Of a stretch of 64,000 nucleotides of DNA, positions 33,733 through 42,573 are shown piece by piece (within the stretch, counting starts at the first letter, position 1; every line of letters begins with the position of its first letter). The position numbers and the translations under genes are program-made. The DNA comes from Xylophilus rhododendri (lineage in GTDB: Bacteria; Pseudomonadota; Gammaproteobacteria; Burkholderiales; Burkholderiaceae_C), in NCBI RefSeq assembly GCF_009906855.1, contig NZ_CP047650.1:3968001-4032000 (forward strand), in the 5' to 3' direction. Under the pieces are notes generated by a model. The model did no database searches and was not told the DNA's origin. It saw only the letters and a program-made list of their open reading frames with translations.

Positions 33733-34944
33733 TCAGGCCGTGGCCCTGGCCGGCGCAATCGCGCCTGCCCTCTGCATGCCCCGCCGGCGCAGGCCCTCCT
33801 GCGCCATGCGGGTGAAGAACTCGGTGCCGCGCGGGCTGGCCACGATGCGGGTGAAGTCGTTGAAGCGGCCCTGGCGCAGCAGCACACGGATGATGGCGTT
33901 GCCCACCGAGCCGGGCAGGTCCCGCTGCTGCGGCCCCTGCCACTGCGGCATCAGCGCGGCGCGGCAATGCAGGTGCAGCCGGTTGTGGGCGGCGTCCAGG
34001 CCCAGCGAGGGCGTGAAGATGCGGTCCTCGACGCCGTAGCGCAGCAGCTCGGAGGCGGCCCACGGCGGGCAGGCCAGCAAGGCGGTGAAATACAGGCAGC
34101 GGTCGGGCGGCGCGCCCAGGGCGGGCCCCGCCAGGCGGAAGCGCTTGAACAGGCTCAGCGCCAGCCCACGTTCGCCGCAGCGGCGGCAGGCCACCAGCAT
34201 CGCGCGGTAGAAGGCAGGGTCCGGCGCCACGCGGTGGTCTTGCATGTGCTGCATCCAGCCCATGGCCAGTTCGATGCGGCCGGCCAGGCCGCAGGCTTCG
34301 ACGACGATGCGGTAGGTCTTGGCATTGGGATGCAGGCCGTTGGCCGGACCGTGCGCCAGCAGAAAGCAGAATAGGCCCTCGGCATCCGCGAGATTGCGGG
34401 CCTTGATGCAGGCCTGCATCGCCGCGTGGTGGCATTCCATGGTGGGAAAGAAGCCGTGCAGCAGCATGGCGTTGAAGACCTGCATGGCCGCCGCATCGAG
34501 GTGCGCATGCATGCATGCCATCAGCGCGGCTTTGAAGACGAAGCGGTTCGGCGGCACCATCTGGCCGGTCCAGAAGTCGCGGCTGCCCGACAGGGCCATC
34601 AGGCAGGACAGGGCGGCCACGCCGTCCCTGCCGCAGTTCAGCATGGCGTTGCCGGTGATGTGCAGCAGCCGGGACCGCTGCATGCGGCCGTGGTTGAAGG
34701 CGTTCACCGCGCCGGCATTGGGCGCCGTGCGCGGCGACAGCGGCAGGGCCACCCGCAGGTCGGGCACGTAACGCGGGCCCCACATGTCGAAGCTCGGGGG
34801 CTCGGGGCAGGGCTGGATCGCCAGTTGCAGCAGCCAGGGCGGCGCTTCGGGCAGCAGGGGCCAGGGTGCGGCCTGCATCGGGCCGGGCAGGGCTGGCGGC
34901 AAGAGCGGGGCGATGGGGCCGTGATGGAAGGATGCTCGGTGCAT
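33733..34944 (-). CDS. Pentatricopeptide-repeat (PPR) protein, candidate type III effector
   Basis: This protein of about 403 residues has four clear PPR motifs counted from ATG 34944: residues 132-166 ('PNRFVFKAALMACMHAHLD...'), 167-205 (four residues longer), 206-240 ('PNAKTYRIVVEACGLAGRIE...') and 241-275 ('PDPAFYRAMLVACRRCGERG...'). PPR proteins bind single-stranded RNA and act mainly in plant and other eukaryotic organelles. They are rare in bacteria; one is known in Ralstonia solanacearum. A PIP promoter lies directly upstream, so delivery into host cells and action on organelle or nuclear RNA is a fair inference. The start is uncertain: TTG 34953, ATG 34944 or ATG 34878, none with a good ribosome-binding site. 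It converges on urtE. Confidence 0.83.
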   Translation of the reverse strand: MHRASFHHGPIAPLLPPALPGPMQAAPWPLLPEAPPWLLQLAIQPCPEPPSFDMWGPRYVPDLRVALPLSPRTAPNAGAVNAFNHGRMQRSRLLHITGNAMLNCGRDGVAALSCLMALSGSRDFWTGQMVPPNRFVFKAALMACMHAHLDAAAMQVFNAMLLHGFFPTMECHHAAMQACIKARNLADAEGLFCFLLAHGPANGLHPNAKTYRIVVEACGLAGRIELAMGWMQHMQDHRVAPDPAFYRAMLVACRRCGERGLALSLFKRFRLAGPALGAPPDRCLYFTALLACPPWAASELLRYGVEDRIFTPSLGLDAAHNRLHLHCRAALMPQWQGPQQRDLPGSVGNAIIRVLLRQGRFNDFTRIVASPRGTEFFTRMAQEGLRRRGMQRAGAIAPARATA

Positions 34945-34951
34945 GCCGGCC

Positions 34952-35014
34952 AAGGTAAGCGTCGTGCCGCCGGGCCGCGGCGAAAGCTTGCGAATCCGCG
35001 CCCCGGGCCACGAA
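34952..35014 (-). promoter_or_regulatory. PIP box with consensus -10 (TACCTT) for the PPR gene
   Basis: Minus strand TTCGT (35014-35010), N15, TTCGC (34994-34990), N32, TACCTT (34957-34952). All parts fit. Transcription would begin close to 34945, so an ATG at 34944 would be almost leaderless and the ATG at 34878 is a serious alternative. Confidence 0.83.
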
Positions 35015-35124
35015 AGCCCATGGCCCGGGCGGAGACGGCGGCCAGCGTATAGAGTTGCGGGTTAACCCTGATCGTGCATGCGCTGCGCATCGGGCTTTGC
35101 AGCTTCTCCATCCTTGTCCCATCC

Positions 35125-36306
35125 GTGAATCCCACTCTGGAACTGAACGCGGCCCAAGGCCGCAAGGCCGCGCTGGCGCTGGCCGTCGGCAGCTTCGGCA
35201 TCGGCACTGGCGAGTTCGCCATCATGGGCCTGCTGCCCGAGGTGGCGCGCGACATCGGGGTGACGATCCCCCAGGCCGGCCATGTCATCAGCAGCTATGC
35301 CATCGGCGTGGTGGTGGGGGCGCCGGTGCTGGCGGTGCTCACCGCCGGCTGGCGCCAGCGCTCGCTGCTGGTGGCGCTGATGCTGTTCTTCGCCTTCGGC
35401 AACTTCGCCAGCGCGCTGGCGCCGGGTTATGGCTCGCTGGCCCTGCTGCGGCTGATGGCCGGGCTGCCGCACGGCACTTATTTCGGCGTGGCGGCGCTGG
35501 TGGCGGCCAGCCTGGCGCCGCCGGGCAAGCGGGCGCAGGCGGTGGCGCAGGTGATGCTGGGGCTGACGGCGGCCACGGTGGTCGGCGTGCCGCTGGCGGC
35601 CTGGCTGGGCCAGGCTTTCGGCTGGCGCGCGGCCTTCGCGCTGGTGGGGGCGATCGGCCTGCTGGCGGCCCTGCTGGCCTGGCGCTGGATTCCCGACCGG
35701 CCGCCGGCCCACGGCGCCAGCGCCCTGCGCGAGCTCGGCGCGCTGGCGCGGCCGCAGGTGTGGATCACGCTGGGGGTGGGCGCCATCGGTTTCGGCGGTC
35801 TGTTCGCGGTCTTCAGTTATGTCAAGCCGACCATGCTGGCGGTGACGGGTGTCGGCGAGGCGACGATTCCCTGGGCGCTGGCGGTGCTGGGCCTGGGCAT
35901 GGTGGCGGGCAATCTGGTCGGCGCCCGGCTAGCCGACCGGGCGCTGATGCCCGCCATCGGCGGCATCCTGCTGTGGTCGGCGGTGGTGCTGGGCCTGTTC
36001 TGCCTGACGGCGCCGTATGCGCCGCTGGCCTTTGCCAATCTGTTCCTGATCGGCACCTCGGTGGCGCTGGCGCCGGCGCTGCAGGTGCGGCTGATGGATG
36101 TGGCCGGCGATGCGCAGGCGCTGGCCGCGGCGCTCAACCATTCGGCCTTCAATTTCGCCAATGCGCTGGGCGCCTGGCTCGGCGGGGTGGCGATCGCCGG
36201 CGGGCTGGGCTGGACCTCCACCGGCTGGGTCGGTGCGCTGCTGGCGCTGGGCGGGCTGGGCCTGTTCACGCTCACGGCGCGTTCCGCAAGGCTGGCGCCG
36301 GGCTGA
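35125..36306 (+). CDS. MFS transporter, AraJ-like drug/sugar efflux type
   Basis: This is a twelve-segment major-facilitator protein of about 393 residues. GTG at 35125 (MNPTLELNAAQGRKAALAL) is preferred because it gives the usual short N-terminus; GTG 35074 would add 17 residues. The opening 'GSFGIGTGEFAIMGLLPEVA' and 'LLRLMAGLPHGTYFGVAALV' are typical of the AraJ/YdhP-like DHA1 family. Substrate is unknown. It is transcribed away from the PPR gene. Confidence 0.85.
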   Translation: MNPTLELNAAQGRKAALALAVGSFGIGTGEFAIMGLLPEVARDIGVTIPQAGHVISSYAIGVVVGAPVLAVLTAGWRQRSLLVALMLFFAFGNFASALAPGYGSLALLRLMAGLPHGTYFGVAALVAASLAPPGKRAQAVAQVMLGLTAATVVGVPLAAWLGQAFGWRAAFALVGAIGLLAALLAWRWIPDRPPAHGASALRELGALARPQVWITLGVGAIGFGGLFAVFSYVKPTMLAVTGVGEATIPWALAVLGLGMVAGNLVGARLADRALMPAIGGILLWSAVVLGLFCLTAPYAPLAFANLFLIGTSVALAPALQVRLMDVAGDAQALAAALNHSAFNFANALGAWLGGVAIAGGLGWTSTGWVGALLALGGLGLFTLTARSARLAPG

Positions 36307-36382
36307 GTCGGGACGCCAGGGATGCCGCACGCGCGCGCTTGCTGCTAATGTCCGGGTTCCAATAAAAACTGCCGAGGTCCGT

Positions 36383-37225
36383 ATGAAAGCAGATGCCGCC
36401 ACCGCGCATACACGATTGGCCCAGTTCTTCGAAGGCGTGCAATTACCGACCCTGCCCGAGGTCGCGCACACGCTGGTGTCCACCCTCAACGACGAGGATG
36501 TTCCCTTCGAGAAGGTGCGCCAGGCGATCTCGCGCGATCCCGCCCTGACCGCCAAGCTGATCCGGCTGGCCAACAGCGCGCGATTCGGGCTGCCGCGGCA
36601 GGTGGTGTCGCTGGACGACGCGATCACCATGGCGGGCCTGAACCAGGTGCGCACCCTGGCCATGGCGGCCTGCCTGGCCAGTTCCTTCGCCGCGGTGAAG
36701 GGGGTGGACAGCAAGGCCTTCTGGCAGGCCAGCAGCGCCACCGCCGGTTATGCGCAGTGGCTGGCGCGTACCCTGGGCACCGATGTGCAGCAATCGTGGC
36801 TGGCGGGTTTCATGGTGCGGCTGGGCGAACTCATCATCGCGCAGAAGCTGCCGGACCAGATCTTCGAGATCGAACGCCTGCCGCATCTGGCCGGCGTGCG
36901 CTGGGAACGCGAAACCAGCGCGCTCGGCTTCACCGAGGCCCATGTGGCGGCGGAGTTGGCGCGGCGCTGGAATTTTCCGGATTCCATCGTGCTGGCGCTG
37001 CGCAGCGCGGCCGATCCGCTGGCGGCCGAGCCCTTCAACCGGCTGGGCGCCATCGTGCATGTGGCGGCCCTGCTGGCCGAGCTGGAGCTGGACGAACACA
37101 AGAGCGCCGCCGATGCGATCGCCGCCCTGCCGGCCGAGTTGGTGCAGACGCTGCAGCTGGATCCGGTATGGCTCGTGGAGCACATGCCGGACGTCAAGAC
37201 CTTCCTGGACGATTCCTTCGTCTAG
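36383..37225 (+). CDS. HDOD domain protein
   Basis: This 280-residue protein consists of an HDOD domain, a catalytically inactive relative of HD phosphohydrolases ('LPTLPEVAHTLVSTLND', 'ISRDPALTAKLIRLANSARFG', 'SLDDAITMAGLNQVRTLA'). The metal-binding HD pair is absent, as usual. HDOD proteins act as regulatory scaffolds in cyclic-di-GMP or stress signalling. The ATG at 36383 follows GAGG. No GGDEF or EAL partner is adjacent. Confidence 0.9.
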   Translation: MKADAATAHTRLAQFFEGVQLPTLPEVAHTLVSTLNDEDVPFEKVRQAISRDPALTAKLIRLANSARFGLPRQVVSLDDAITMAGLNQVRTLAMAACLASSFAAVKGVDSKAFWQASSATAGYAQWLARTLGTDVQQSWLAGFMVRLGELIIAQKLPDQIFEIERLPHLAGVRWERETSALGFTEAHVAAELARRWNFPDSIVLALRSAADPLAAEPFNRLGAIVHVAALLAELELDEHKSAADAIAALPAELVQTLQLDPVWLVEHMPDVKTFLDDSFV

Positions 37226-37246
37226 GAGCCCAGGTTCCTGGGAGCC

Positions 37247-37762
37247 TCAGTAGCTGCCCTTGGTGGGCACCAGCAGCACCGGGTCGGCGGTCCTGGGTTC
37301 GATGCGTGCCCGGCCCGAGGCCGGCAGCACGATGGTTTCCACCTCGCGCACCACACCGCCGCTGGCCACGTTGCCGCTGGCCTCGCCCTCGCCCTGCATG
37401 CGGGCCACGCAGGCGGCGCGGTCCTCGGTGCCGGCACCGAAGGCTTCGCAACGCTTGAAGCGGTTGGCGGCGTAGGTGTCCAGCGGCTGGTCCTGCAGCT
37501 GGCCGCGGCGCTTGTCGGCCTGGGCATTGCGGGCTTCTTCCAGGCAGGTGGCCTGCGCCTGCTGGGTGCGGCCGGCCATGCAGGAGGCGCGTTCGCTGGC
37601 GAAGCTGCCGCTGCCGTCCGCGCCGGTGAAACCGGTGGCGACCTGGGCGCTGGCCGAGGCCATGGCCAGGACGGCGGTTGCGCCGAACAGCGCCACGCCG
37701 GCACCCAGGCGCAGGGGGGCGGAAATGCGCGAGCGCGACTGGAGGTTGAAGGGATTGGACAT
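37247..37762 (-). CDS. Exported protein of unknown function (171 aa)
   Basis: It has a long basic N-region followed by a hydrophobic signal segment ending ASASA-Q near residue 40. The mature part has four Cys in 'CMAGRTQQAQATC...CEAFGAGTEDRAAC' spacing that could form two disulfides. The tail ('EVETIVLPASGRARIEPR') looks like a small beta structure. No known domain is recognised. It is convergent with the HDOD gene. Confidence 0.7.
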   Translation of the reverse strand: MSNPFNLQSRSRISAPLRLGAGVALFGATAVLAMASASAQVATGFTGADGSGSFASERASCMAGRTQQAQATCLEEARNAQADKRRGQLQDQPLDTYAANRFKRCEAFGAGTEDRAACVARMQGEGEASGNVASGGVVREVETIVLPASGRARIEPRTADPVLLVPTKGSY

Positions 37763-37952
37763 GCGGGGTCTCCTGGCTTTCGGGGGACCACACCGTGCGG
37801 TCCATGGTGCTTACCGTAGGCAGGACCGGGCCGCGGCGATGCAGGCGCAAGCGGACCCCTGGTCGGGGTCGCTGTCCCACCCGCGTATAGGACCCGTCCG
37901 GCCCGCCTTGTAAGGCGCCTGGCCTGTCAGCGCCCCAGACGCCCCAGGCGCA

Positions 37953-39560
37953 TCAGAGCAATGCGCTGCGCGCCGACAGGCTGGGCGGCGCCCATTCGTA
38001 GATCCAGGTCTCGGTCAGCGCCTGGCCGGCCACCCGCAGGAAGAGGCGCAGGGCGATCGGGTCGGTGCGCTCGTCGGGCACCACGTCGAAGATGGCGCGC
38101 CAGCCCTGCACCGCGGGCTGCGGCCGGATCGACACCAGCTCGACCTGGCCGCGCGATGCGCTCACCACCGCCTCGACCTGGCTGTCGCCGTCGAGCAGCG
38201 GCAGGTTGCCGCCGGCGAAATCGACCGCGAAGCGCCAGGAGAAACGGGTGCGCCGCTTGCCCACCGCGCCGCCCAGGCCGGTGCGGCTGGCCACGCAGCG
38301 CGCCAGCGGCGAGCGCACCGGCGGCGTGGCGCCCCAGGACAGGCGGTAGCCGGTGAGCAGCTCCTGGCCGGGCTGCGGGCGCTGGGCGGGGGTCCAGTAG
38401 CAGACGATGTTGTCGAAGGTCTCGTCGGGCGTGGGCACCTCCACCAGCTGCACCTGGCCGGGGCCCCAGTCGCCGCGCGGCTCCACCCACAGCGAGGGGC
38501 GGCGGTCGTAGAAGGCGCTGTCGTCCTGGTAGTGGTCGAAGTTGCGGTCGCGCTGCAGCAGGCCGAAGCCGCGCGGGTTGTTGTCGGTGTAGGCGTTGAT
38601 GCGCAGGTTGTTGGGGTTGTTGAGCGGGCGCCAGATCCATTCGCCGGCGCCGGTGCGCATCTGCAGGCCGTCGGAGTCGTGGATCTCGGGGCGCCAGTCG
38701 GCCGCCTCGCGCCGGTTGTTCTCGCCCACCAGGAACATGCTGGTGCAGGGCGCGATGCCGATGCGTTCGATCTCGCGGCGCGGGTAGAGGGCGCTGTCGA
38801 TCTCCATGGCGGTGTTGTCGCCCGGCGTGATGGCGAAGCGGTAGGCGCCGGTGAGGCCGGGCGAGTCGAGCAGGGCATGCACGATCAGCGTCTGCGACTG
38901 GGCCGAGGGGCGTTCCAGCCAGAAGGCGGTGAAGTCGGGGAATTCCTCGTCGCGGCCCATGGCCGGGTCCACCGCCAGGCCGCGCGCCGACAGGCCGTAC
39001 TGGCGCGAGCCGCCGACGGCGCGGAAATAGCTGCCGCCGAGAAAGGCCACCATGTCGTTGCGCGGCGCGGTGGCCACCGAGATGCGCAGGCCGGCGAAGC
39101 CCAGGTTGGCGGGCAGCTTGCTCGGGTCCAGGCCGCTCTTGCCGTAGTCGAACAGGGCGGGGCTGTAGGCGATCTCCTGGGCCTTGCCGTCGCGCACTTC
39201 GTGGATATGCACCCGGCGCTTGAAGTACAGGCCGACGTGGAAGAGCCGCACCTGAAAACGCAGGCCGTCGGCGGCCCACAGGGCCTGGTCGCCGCGGAAC
39301 TGGATCTGCTGGTAGGCGTCGTAATCGAGCGCCGCCACGGCCGCCGGCAGCGGCCCCGCGGCGGACTGGCCCGGGCCCACCCAGGGCTGCTGCGCCAGGG
39401 CGCGGGCGCGGTCCTTGAGCCAGGCGTAGTCGAAGGCCTTGGGTTCGCCCAGCAGGGCGGGGCCGGTGGGCGGGGTGCCGGCGGCCAGGGCGGCGGCGGG
39501 CAGCAGGGCCGGGGCGGCCACGGCGCTGGCGCCGCGGTGCAGGAAACGTCTTCTTTTCAT
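37953..39560 (-). CDS. opgD: Glucan biosynthesis protein D (osmoregulated periplasmic glucans)
   Basis: This 535-residue periplasmic protein belongs to the OpgG/OpgD family that shapes osmoregulated periplasmic glucans. A twin-arginine signal (MKRRRFLHRG) marks the OpgD branch. Typical family stretches are 'AALDYDAYQQIQFRGDQALW', 'VATAPRNDMVAFLGGSYFRA', 'IAPCTSMFLVGEN', 'RPLNNPNNLRINAY' and 'NIVCYWTP'. Such glucans are often needed for plant colonisation. The gene is monocistronic here. Confidence 0.93.
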   Translation of the reverse strand: MKRRRFLHRGASAVAAPALLPAAALAAGTPPTGPALLGEPKAFDYAWLKDRARALAQQPWVGPGQSAAGPLPAAVAALDYDAYQQIQFRGDQALWAADGLRFQVRLFHVGLYFKRRVHIHEVRDGKAQEIAYSPALFDYGKSGLDPSKLPANLGFAGLRISVATAPRNDMVAFLGGSYFRAVGGSRQYGLSARGLAVDPAMGRDEEFPDFTAFWLERPSAQSQTLIVHALLDSPGLTGAYRFAITPGDNTAMEIDSALYPRREIERIGIAPCTSMFLVGENNRREAADWRPEIHDSDGLQMRTGAGEWIWRPLNNPNNLRINAYTDNNPRGFGLLQRDRNFDHYQDDSAFYDRRPSLWVEPRGDWGPGQVQLVEVPTPDETFDNIVCYWTPAQRPQPGQELLTGYRLSWGATPPVRSPLARCVASRTGLGGAVGKRRTRFSWRFAVDFAGGNLPLLDGDSQVEAVVSASRGQVELVSIRPQPAVQGWRAIFDVVPDERTDPIALRLFLRVAGQALTETWIYEWAPPSLSARSALL

Positions 39561-39643
39561 GGGCGCCTAGGTTACAAGCAGCCGCCGCGGGGCTTGTGAC
39601 AGAAGGCCCGGTGCCGCAGCGTGCGGGTCGGGATCAGGCGGTC

Positions 39644-39706
39644 TTCGGGCCGCGCGACTGCCATTCGTGCGGGTGACTGCGTTCGCAGCGGTGAGCGCGG
39701 AACCAT
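39644..39706 (+). promoter_or_regulatory. PIP box with AACCAT -10-like hexamer
   Basis: TTCGG (39644-39648), N15, TTCGT (39664-39668), N32, AACCAT (39701-39706). The leader that follows contains GCCGGATGGTCCGGCG, repeated in front of the paralog at 41415. Confidence 0.8.
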
Positions 39707-39746
39707 CGCCGGCCTGCCGGATGGTCCGGCGATTCGAGGAAGCAAC

Positions 39747-40927
39747 ATGCATGTCCAGCGCGCGCCCGGCACCGGCGCCTGTCCCCATCCTGATCCTGGC
39801 CCGGCCACGGCGTCGGCCCTGTCCGGCAAGGGGGGCCTGCCATCGACCGGGGAGCCGGCCGGCCTGCCGGCGCCGACCCGCATGCAGGATCTGTCGGCGG
39901 AAATCTGGCTGGCCTGCGGCGACTACCTGGACCTGAAATCCTCGGCCGCCTTCTTTTTCCATCAACCCGCGCTCGAAGGCAGCCTGGACATCGTCGAGCG
40001 CTTGCGGGCCATGCAGAAGGTGGTGATCGACAGCTCGGATGTCGAGGTCATCGCGGCGCAAGTGGCCTTGGCGCTGCGCACCGGCGGATGCGGCGTGGTG
40101 GTGCGCGATGCGATCCGGCGCGGCTGCTGCATGCTGTGGCCCCCTGCACCCCGCAGGATGCCAGGCCGGTCTACCGGCTGCTGCTGGCATGCATGGAGGC
40201 GGCGCAGCAGTTCCCGGCGGTGGAGCGCACGGCCTTGCTGTGCCAGCTCACGTGCTTGCTTCCCAGGCTGCTGGGGAGCCTGTCCTGCTTCGAAGAGGCG
40301 CTGCACGGCCGTTTCGCGACCAAGCTGATGACGGGCCTGCTGGAGGCGGCCGGCGCATCGTCCGCGCGGGCCTGGTGCACGATCGCGCAGGCGCAGGACG
40401 TGTTGTGCGACCTGATCGACCTGGAGTTCGGCGTGCCCAGGGAGCGCGGCGCGATCCTGCAGCACCTGGAAACCCGGCGGCGGCGCGCCCGGCAGTTCCT
40501 GGCGGTGCTGGCCGCGCCGCCTGCCCAGGTCCTGGCCACCACGGCCGCCTGGGCGGAGACGGCCTTGCGCAGCTCGACGCAGCTGCTGCGCGGCTACCTG
40601 CGCGAGGAGCCCGACGCCTTCGTTCCGATGCTGCGCGACTGGATCGCCCGGCTGCCCGGCCGGGAACTGAGCGACGGACTGATCGATGTGCTGGCACTGC
40701 TGGGCTTTTCCTCGCGCATGGCGCCGGCCCTGCGGCGCGGTTTGCTCGAAGGCGTGATCGCCCGCGTCGCCGGACCGCAGCCACCGGCCGACGGCGACAC
40801 TGCCATCCCCGGCACCGAGGCCCTGGCGGCGGTGCTGCGCCAGCAGTGCCGGCGTTTCGACGGCCTGAAGCGCGTGACCTTCGATACCCTGCTGCGGCGG
40901 CATGGATACCAGGGCGATGCCCTTTGA
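39747..40927 (+). pseudogene. F-box-like candidate type III effector, frame broken near 40141
   Basis: ATG at 39747 follows GAGGA behind a PIP promoter. After about 50 low-complexity residues comes 'MQDLSAEIWLACGDYLDLKS', close to the F-box pattern (LPxEIwxxIxxYLdlks) used by plant-pathogen effectors to recruit SKP1 of host SCF ubiquitin ligases. A helical region follows. The frame breaks near 40141: the continuation ('QDARPVYRLLLACMEAAQQF', 'LHGRFATKLMTGLLEAAG') is in the -1 frame and ends at 40927. The intact paralog at 41415-42563 aligns across the break. One extra C in the run of five near 40141 restores a single frame of about 393 residues, so a sequencing error is likely. Confidence 0.72.
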
Positions 40928-41014
40928 AATGCCTGCTGCCGCACGGGCATCCGCCGGTCGCGGGACAATGCGCCATGCCACGCCCGTGGCCCCACCCCTC
41001 GAAAGCCCCAAGAC

Positions 41015-41296
41015 ATGAAAGCCACCTGGAACGGCAAGACCATTGCCGAGAGCGACGACACCGTGCTGGTCGAAGGCAACCACTACTTCCCGGAAAGCGC
41101 GCTCAAGCGCGAGTACGTCACCTTCAGCAACCACCACACCATGTGCCCCTGGAAGGGCCAGGCGAGCTACTACTCCCTGCTGGTCGACGGCGAGATGAAC
41201 ACCGATGCCGCCTGGTACTACGCCGATCCCAAGCCCGAGGCCGAGGAGATCCGCGGCCGGGTGGCCTTCTGGAAGGGTGTGAAGGTCGAGGCCTGA
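41015..41296 (+). CDS. DUF427 domain protein
   Basis: This 93-residue protein matches the compact DUF427 fold: 'MKATWNGKTIAESDDTVLVE', 'GNHYFPESALKREY', 'HTMCPWKGQASYYSLLVDG', 'AWYYADPKPEAEEIRGRVAF'. Conserved His, Cys, Lys and Tyr form the family core; the biochemical role is unknown. It sits between the two paralogous PIP-box genes but has no box of its own. Confidence 0.88.
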   Translation: MKATWNGKTIAESDDTVLVEGNHYFPESALKREYVTFSNHHTMCPWKGQASYYSLLVDGEMNTDAAWYYADPKPEAEEIRGRVAFWKGVKVEA

Positions 41297-41314
41297 AGCG
41301 GGGCCGGCGCGGGC

Positions 41315-41377
41315 TTCGCGCCGCCGGCTGGAAGTTCGCGGCCGGGCCGAGGAAGGCCTCGCATGCGCGCGGAACAT
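41315..41377 (+). promoter_or_regulatory. PIP box with GAACAT -10-like hexamer
   Basis: TTCGC (41315-41319), N15, TTCGC (41335-41339), N32, GAACAT (41372-41377). Both half-sites are perfect. Confidence 0.83.
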
Positions 41378-41414
41378 TGCGCCGCGCCGGATGGTCCGGC
41401 GGCAGGAGGTTTGC

Positions 41415-42563
41415 TTGTTCCGTTTCCCGCCCGCCGGAGGCCGTGTGCCGTCCGGCCCGTTTCGATCCGCTGCCGGCGTCGATGCCTGCCATCCCGATCC
41501 GGTCCGCGTCTTTCGCCTGGATCGCCAATGCGCGTTCATCGGCCTGCAGGAGCTGCGGCCGGACACGCCGCCGGATTCGCCGGATCTCGAATTCCGCGGC
41601 GTCGATGACAAGGACGAGCAGGCAGAGGAAATCGCCCAAGACCTGCCGCCGCGCTGGGCCCCGGCCTTGCGGTACTCCGAACCGGATCTGGCACTGCTGC
41701 GCAGGCGCCTGACAGCGGCCGCCAGCCCAACGGAACTGCAGCAATGGCTGGGCCAGGCGGTATTGGCGGCACCCAGCACGCTGCACACGGCGAAATTCCT
41801 CATGGACGCCGTGTTGCGCGCGTCCGAGCTGTTCCGGGCCAGTCCCGACGCCGCGGGCGTAGCGGCCGCCTATTCGGTGCTCGATGGCGTCCTGGCGCTG
41901 GCCTGCAAGAGCCTTCTGGAGCAGGAACGCGGCACGATTCTCTGGAGCTTGCTCATGGAGATGCCCGGCCTCCTGTTCAGCTACGGCGACTTCCGGCCGG
42001 AATTGCACGGCCCCTTCGCCGCCAAGCTGATGGACGCGGTGACACAGGCCGGTGAGCAAGGCCGCCTGCCGCCGGGGTGGGAGGCCTTCGGCACCACGCT
42101 GAGGATGCTGTATCTCGTCCACCGGGCGGGTTGCGCCGCACCGTCACCGTGCGCCGACCGTTTCATGCATCTGCTGGATCAATGCCCCTGGGGCAGGAGT
42201 GCTCAGCGCGCCGATGCTTTCCTTCCTGCGCTGGAGTGCATGCTGCAGGGCGGCACGCTCGATCCGTGGGACGAGGGCACCGTCAGTTGCCTGGACGGCC
42301 TGGCCGTGGCAGTGGACGATCCGCGCCTGCTGACTCCCCTGCTCGAAGCCATGCTGTGGCGCCACGACGGGGCGCAGGACGAGGAGGGTGCACAGCTCGT
42401 GCGGCGCCGGTCCGTCGCGCAGGCGGAGCCGGCAGCCAGGGCGCTGGAGGAGCCGACTGTGGCATCGCCGTCCGATGCCGGCGATGCCGGCATCGGCAAA
42501 CGCATCTGGCAGGCGGCCAGGTGGGCCGTCGCCCAGGCGGGCACGTACTGCGTGGTGAGCTGA
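41415..42563 (+). CDS. Candidate type III effector, paralog of 39747-40927 (about 382 aa)
   Basis: Function not recognised. TTG at 41415 is chosen as start because AGGAGG lies five bases upstream, and because the sequence around the in-frame ATG at 41391 is also found untranslated in front of the 39747 paralog; a start at 41391 would add eight residues. The C-terminal two-thirds are helical and related to the paralog ('YSVLDGVLALACKSLLEQ', 'MPGLLFSYGDFRPELHGPFA', 'AKLMDAVTQAGEQG'). No F-box-like segment is visible at the N-terminus, so the two differ in their N-terminal part. It converges on the VOC gene with ten bases between. Confidence 0.72.
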   Translation: MFRFPPAGGRVPSGPFRSAAGVDACHPDPVRVFRLDRQCAFIGLQELRPDTPPDSPDLEFRGVDDKDEQAEEIAQDLPPRWAPALRYSEPDLALLRRRLTAAASPTELQQWLGQAVLAAPSTLHTAKFLMDAVLRASELFRASPDAAGVAAAYSVLDGVLALACKSLLEQERGTILWSLLMEMPGLLFSYGDFRPELHGPFAAKLMDAVTQAGEQGRLPPGWEAFGTTLRMLYLVHRAGCAAPSPCADRFMHLLDQCPWGRSAQRADAFLPALECMLQGGTLDPWDEGTVSCLDGLAVAVDDPRLLTPLLEAMLWRHDGAQDEEGAQLVRRRSVAQAEPAARALEEPTVASPSDAGDAGIGKRIWQAARWAVAQAGTYCVVS

Positions 42564-42573
42564 CGCAGCGGCG

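Noticed and set aside
39664..39686. Second PIP-like pair TTCGT/TTCGC before the F-box-like gene
   Set aside because: The spacer is 13 bases; the overlapping pair at 39644-39668 has the correct 15.
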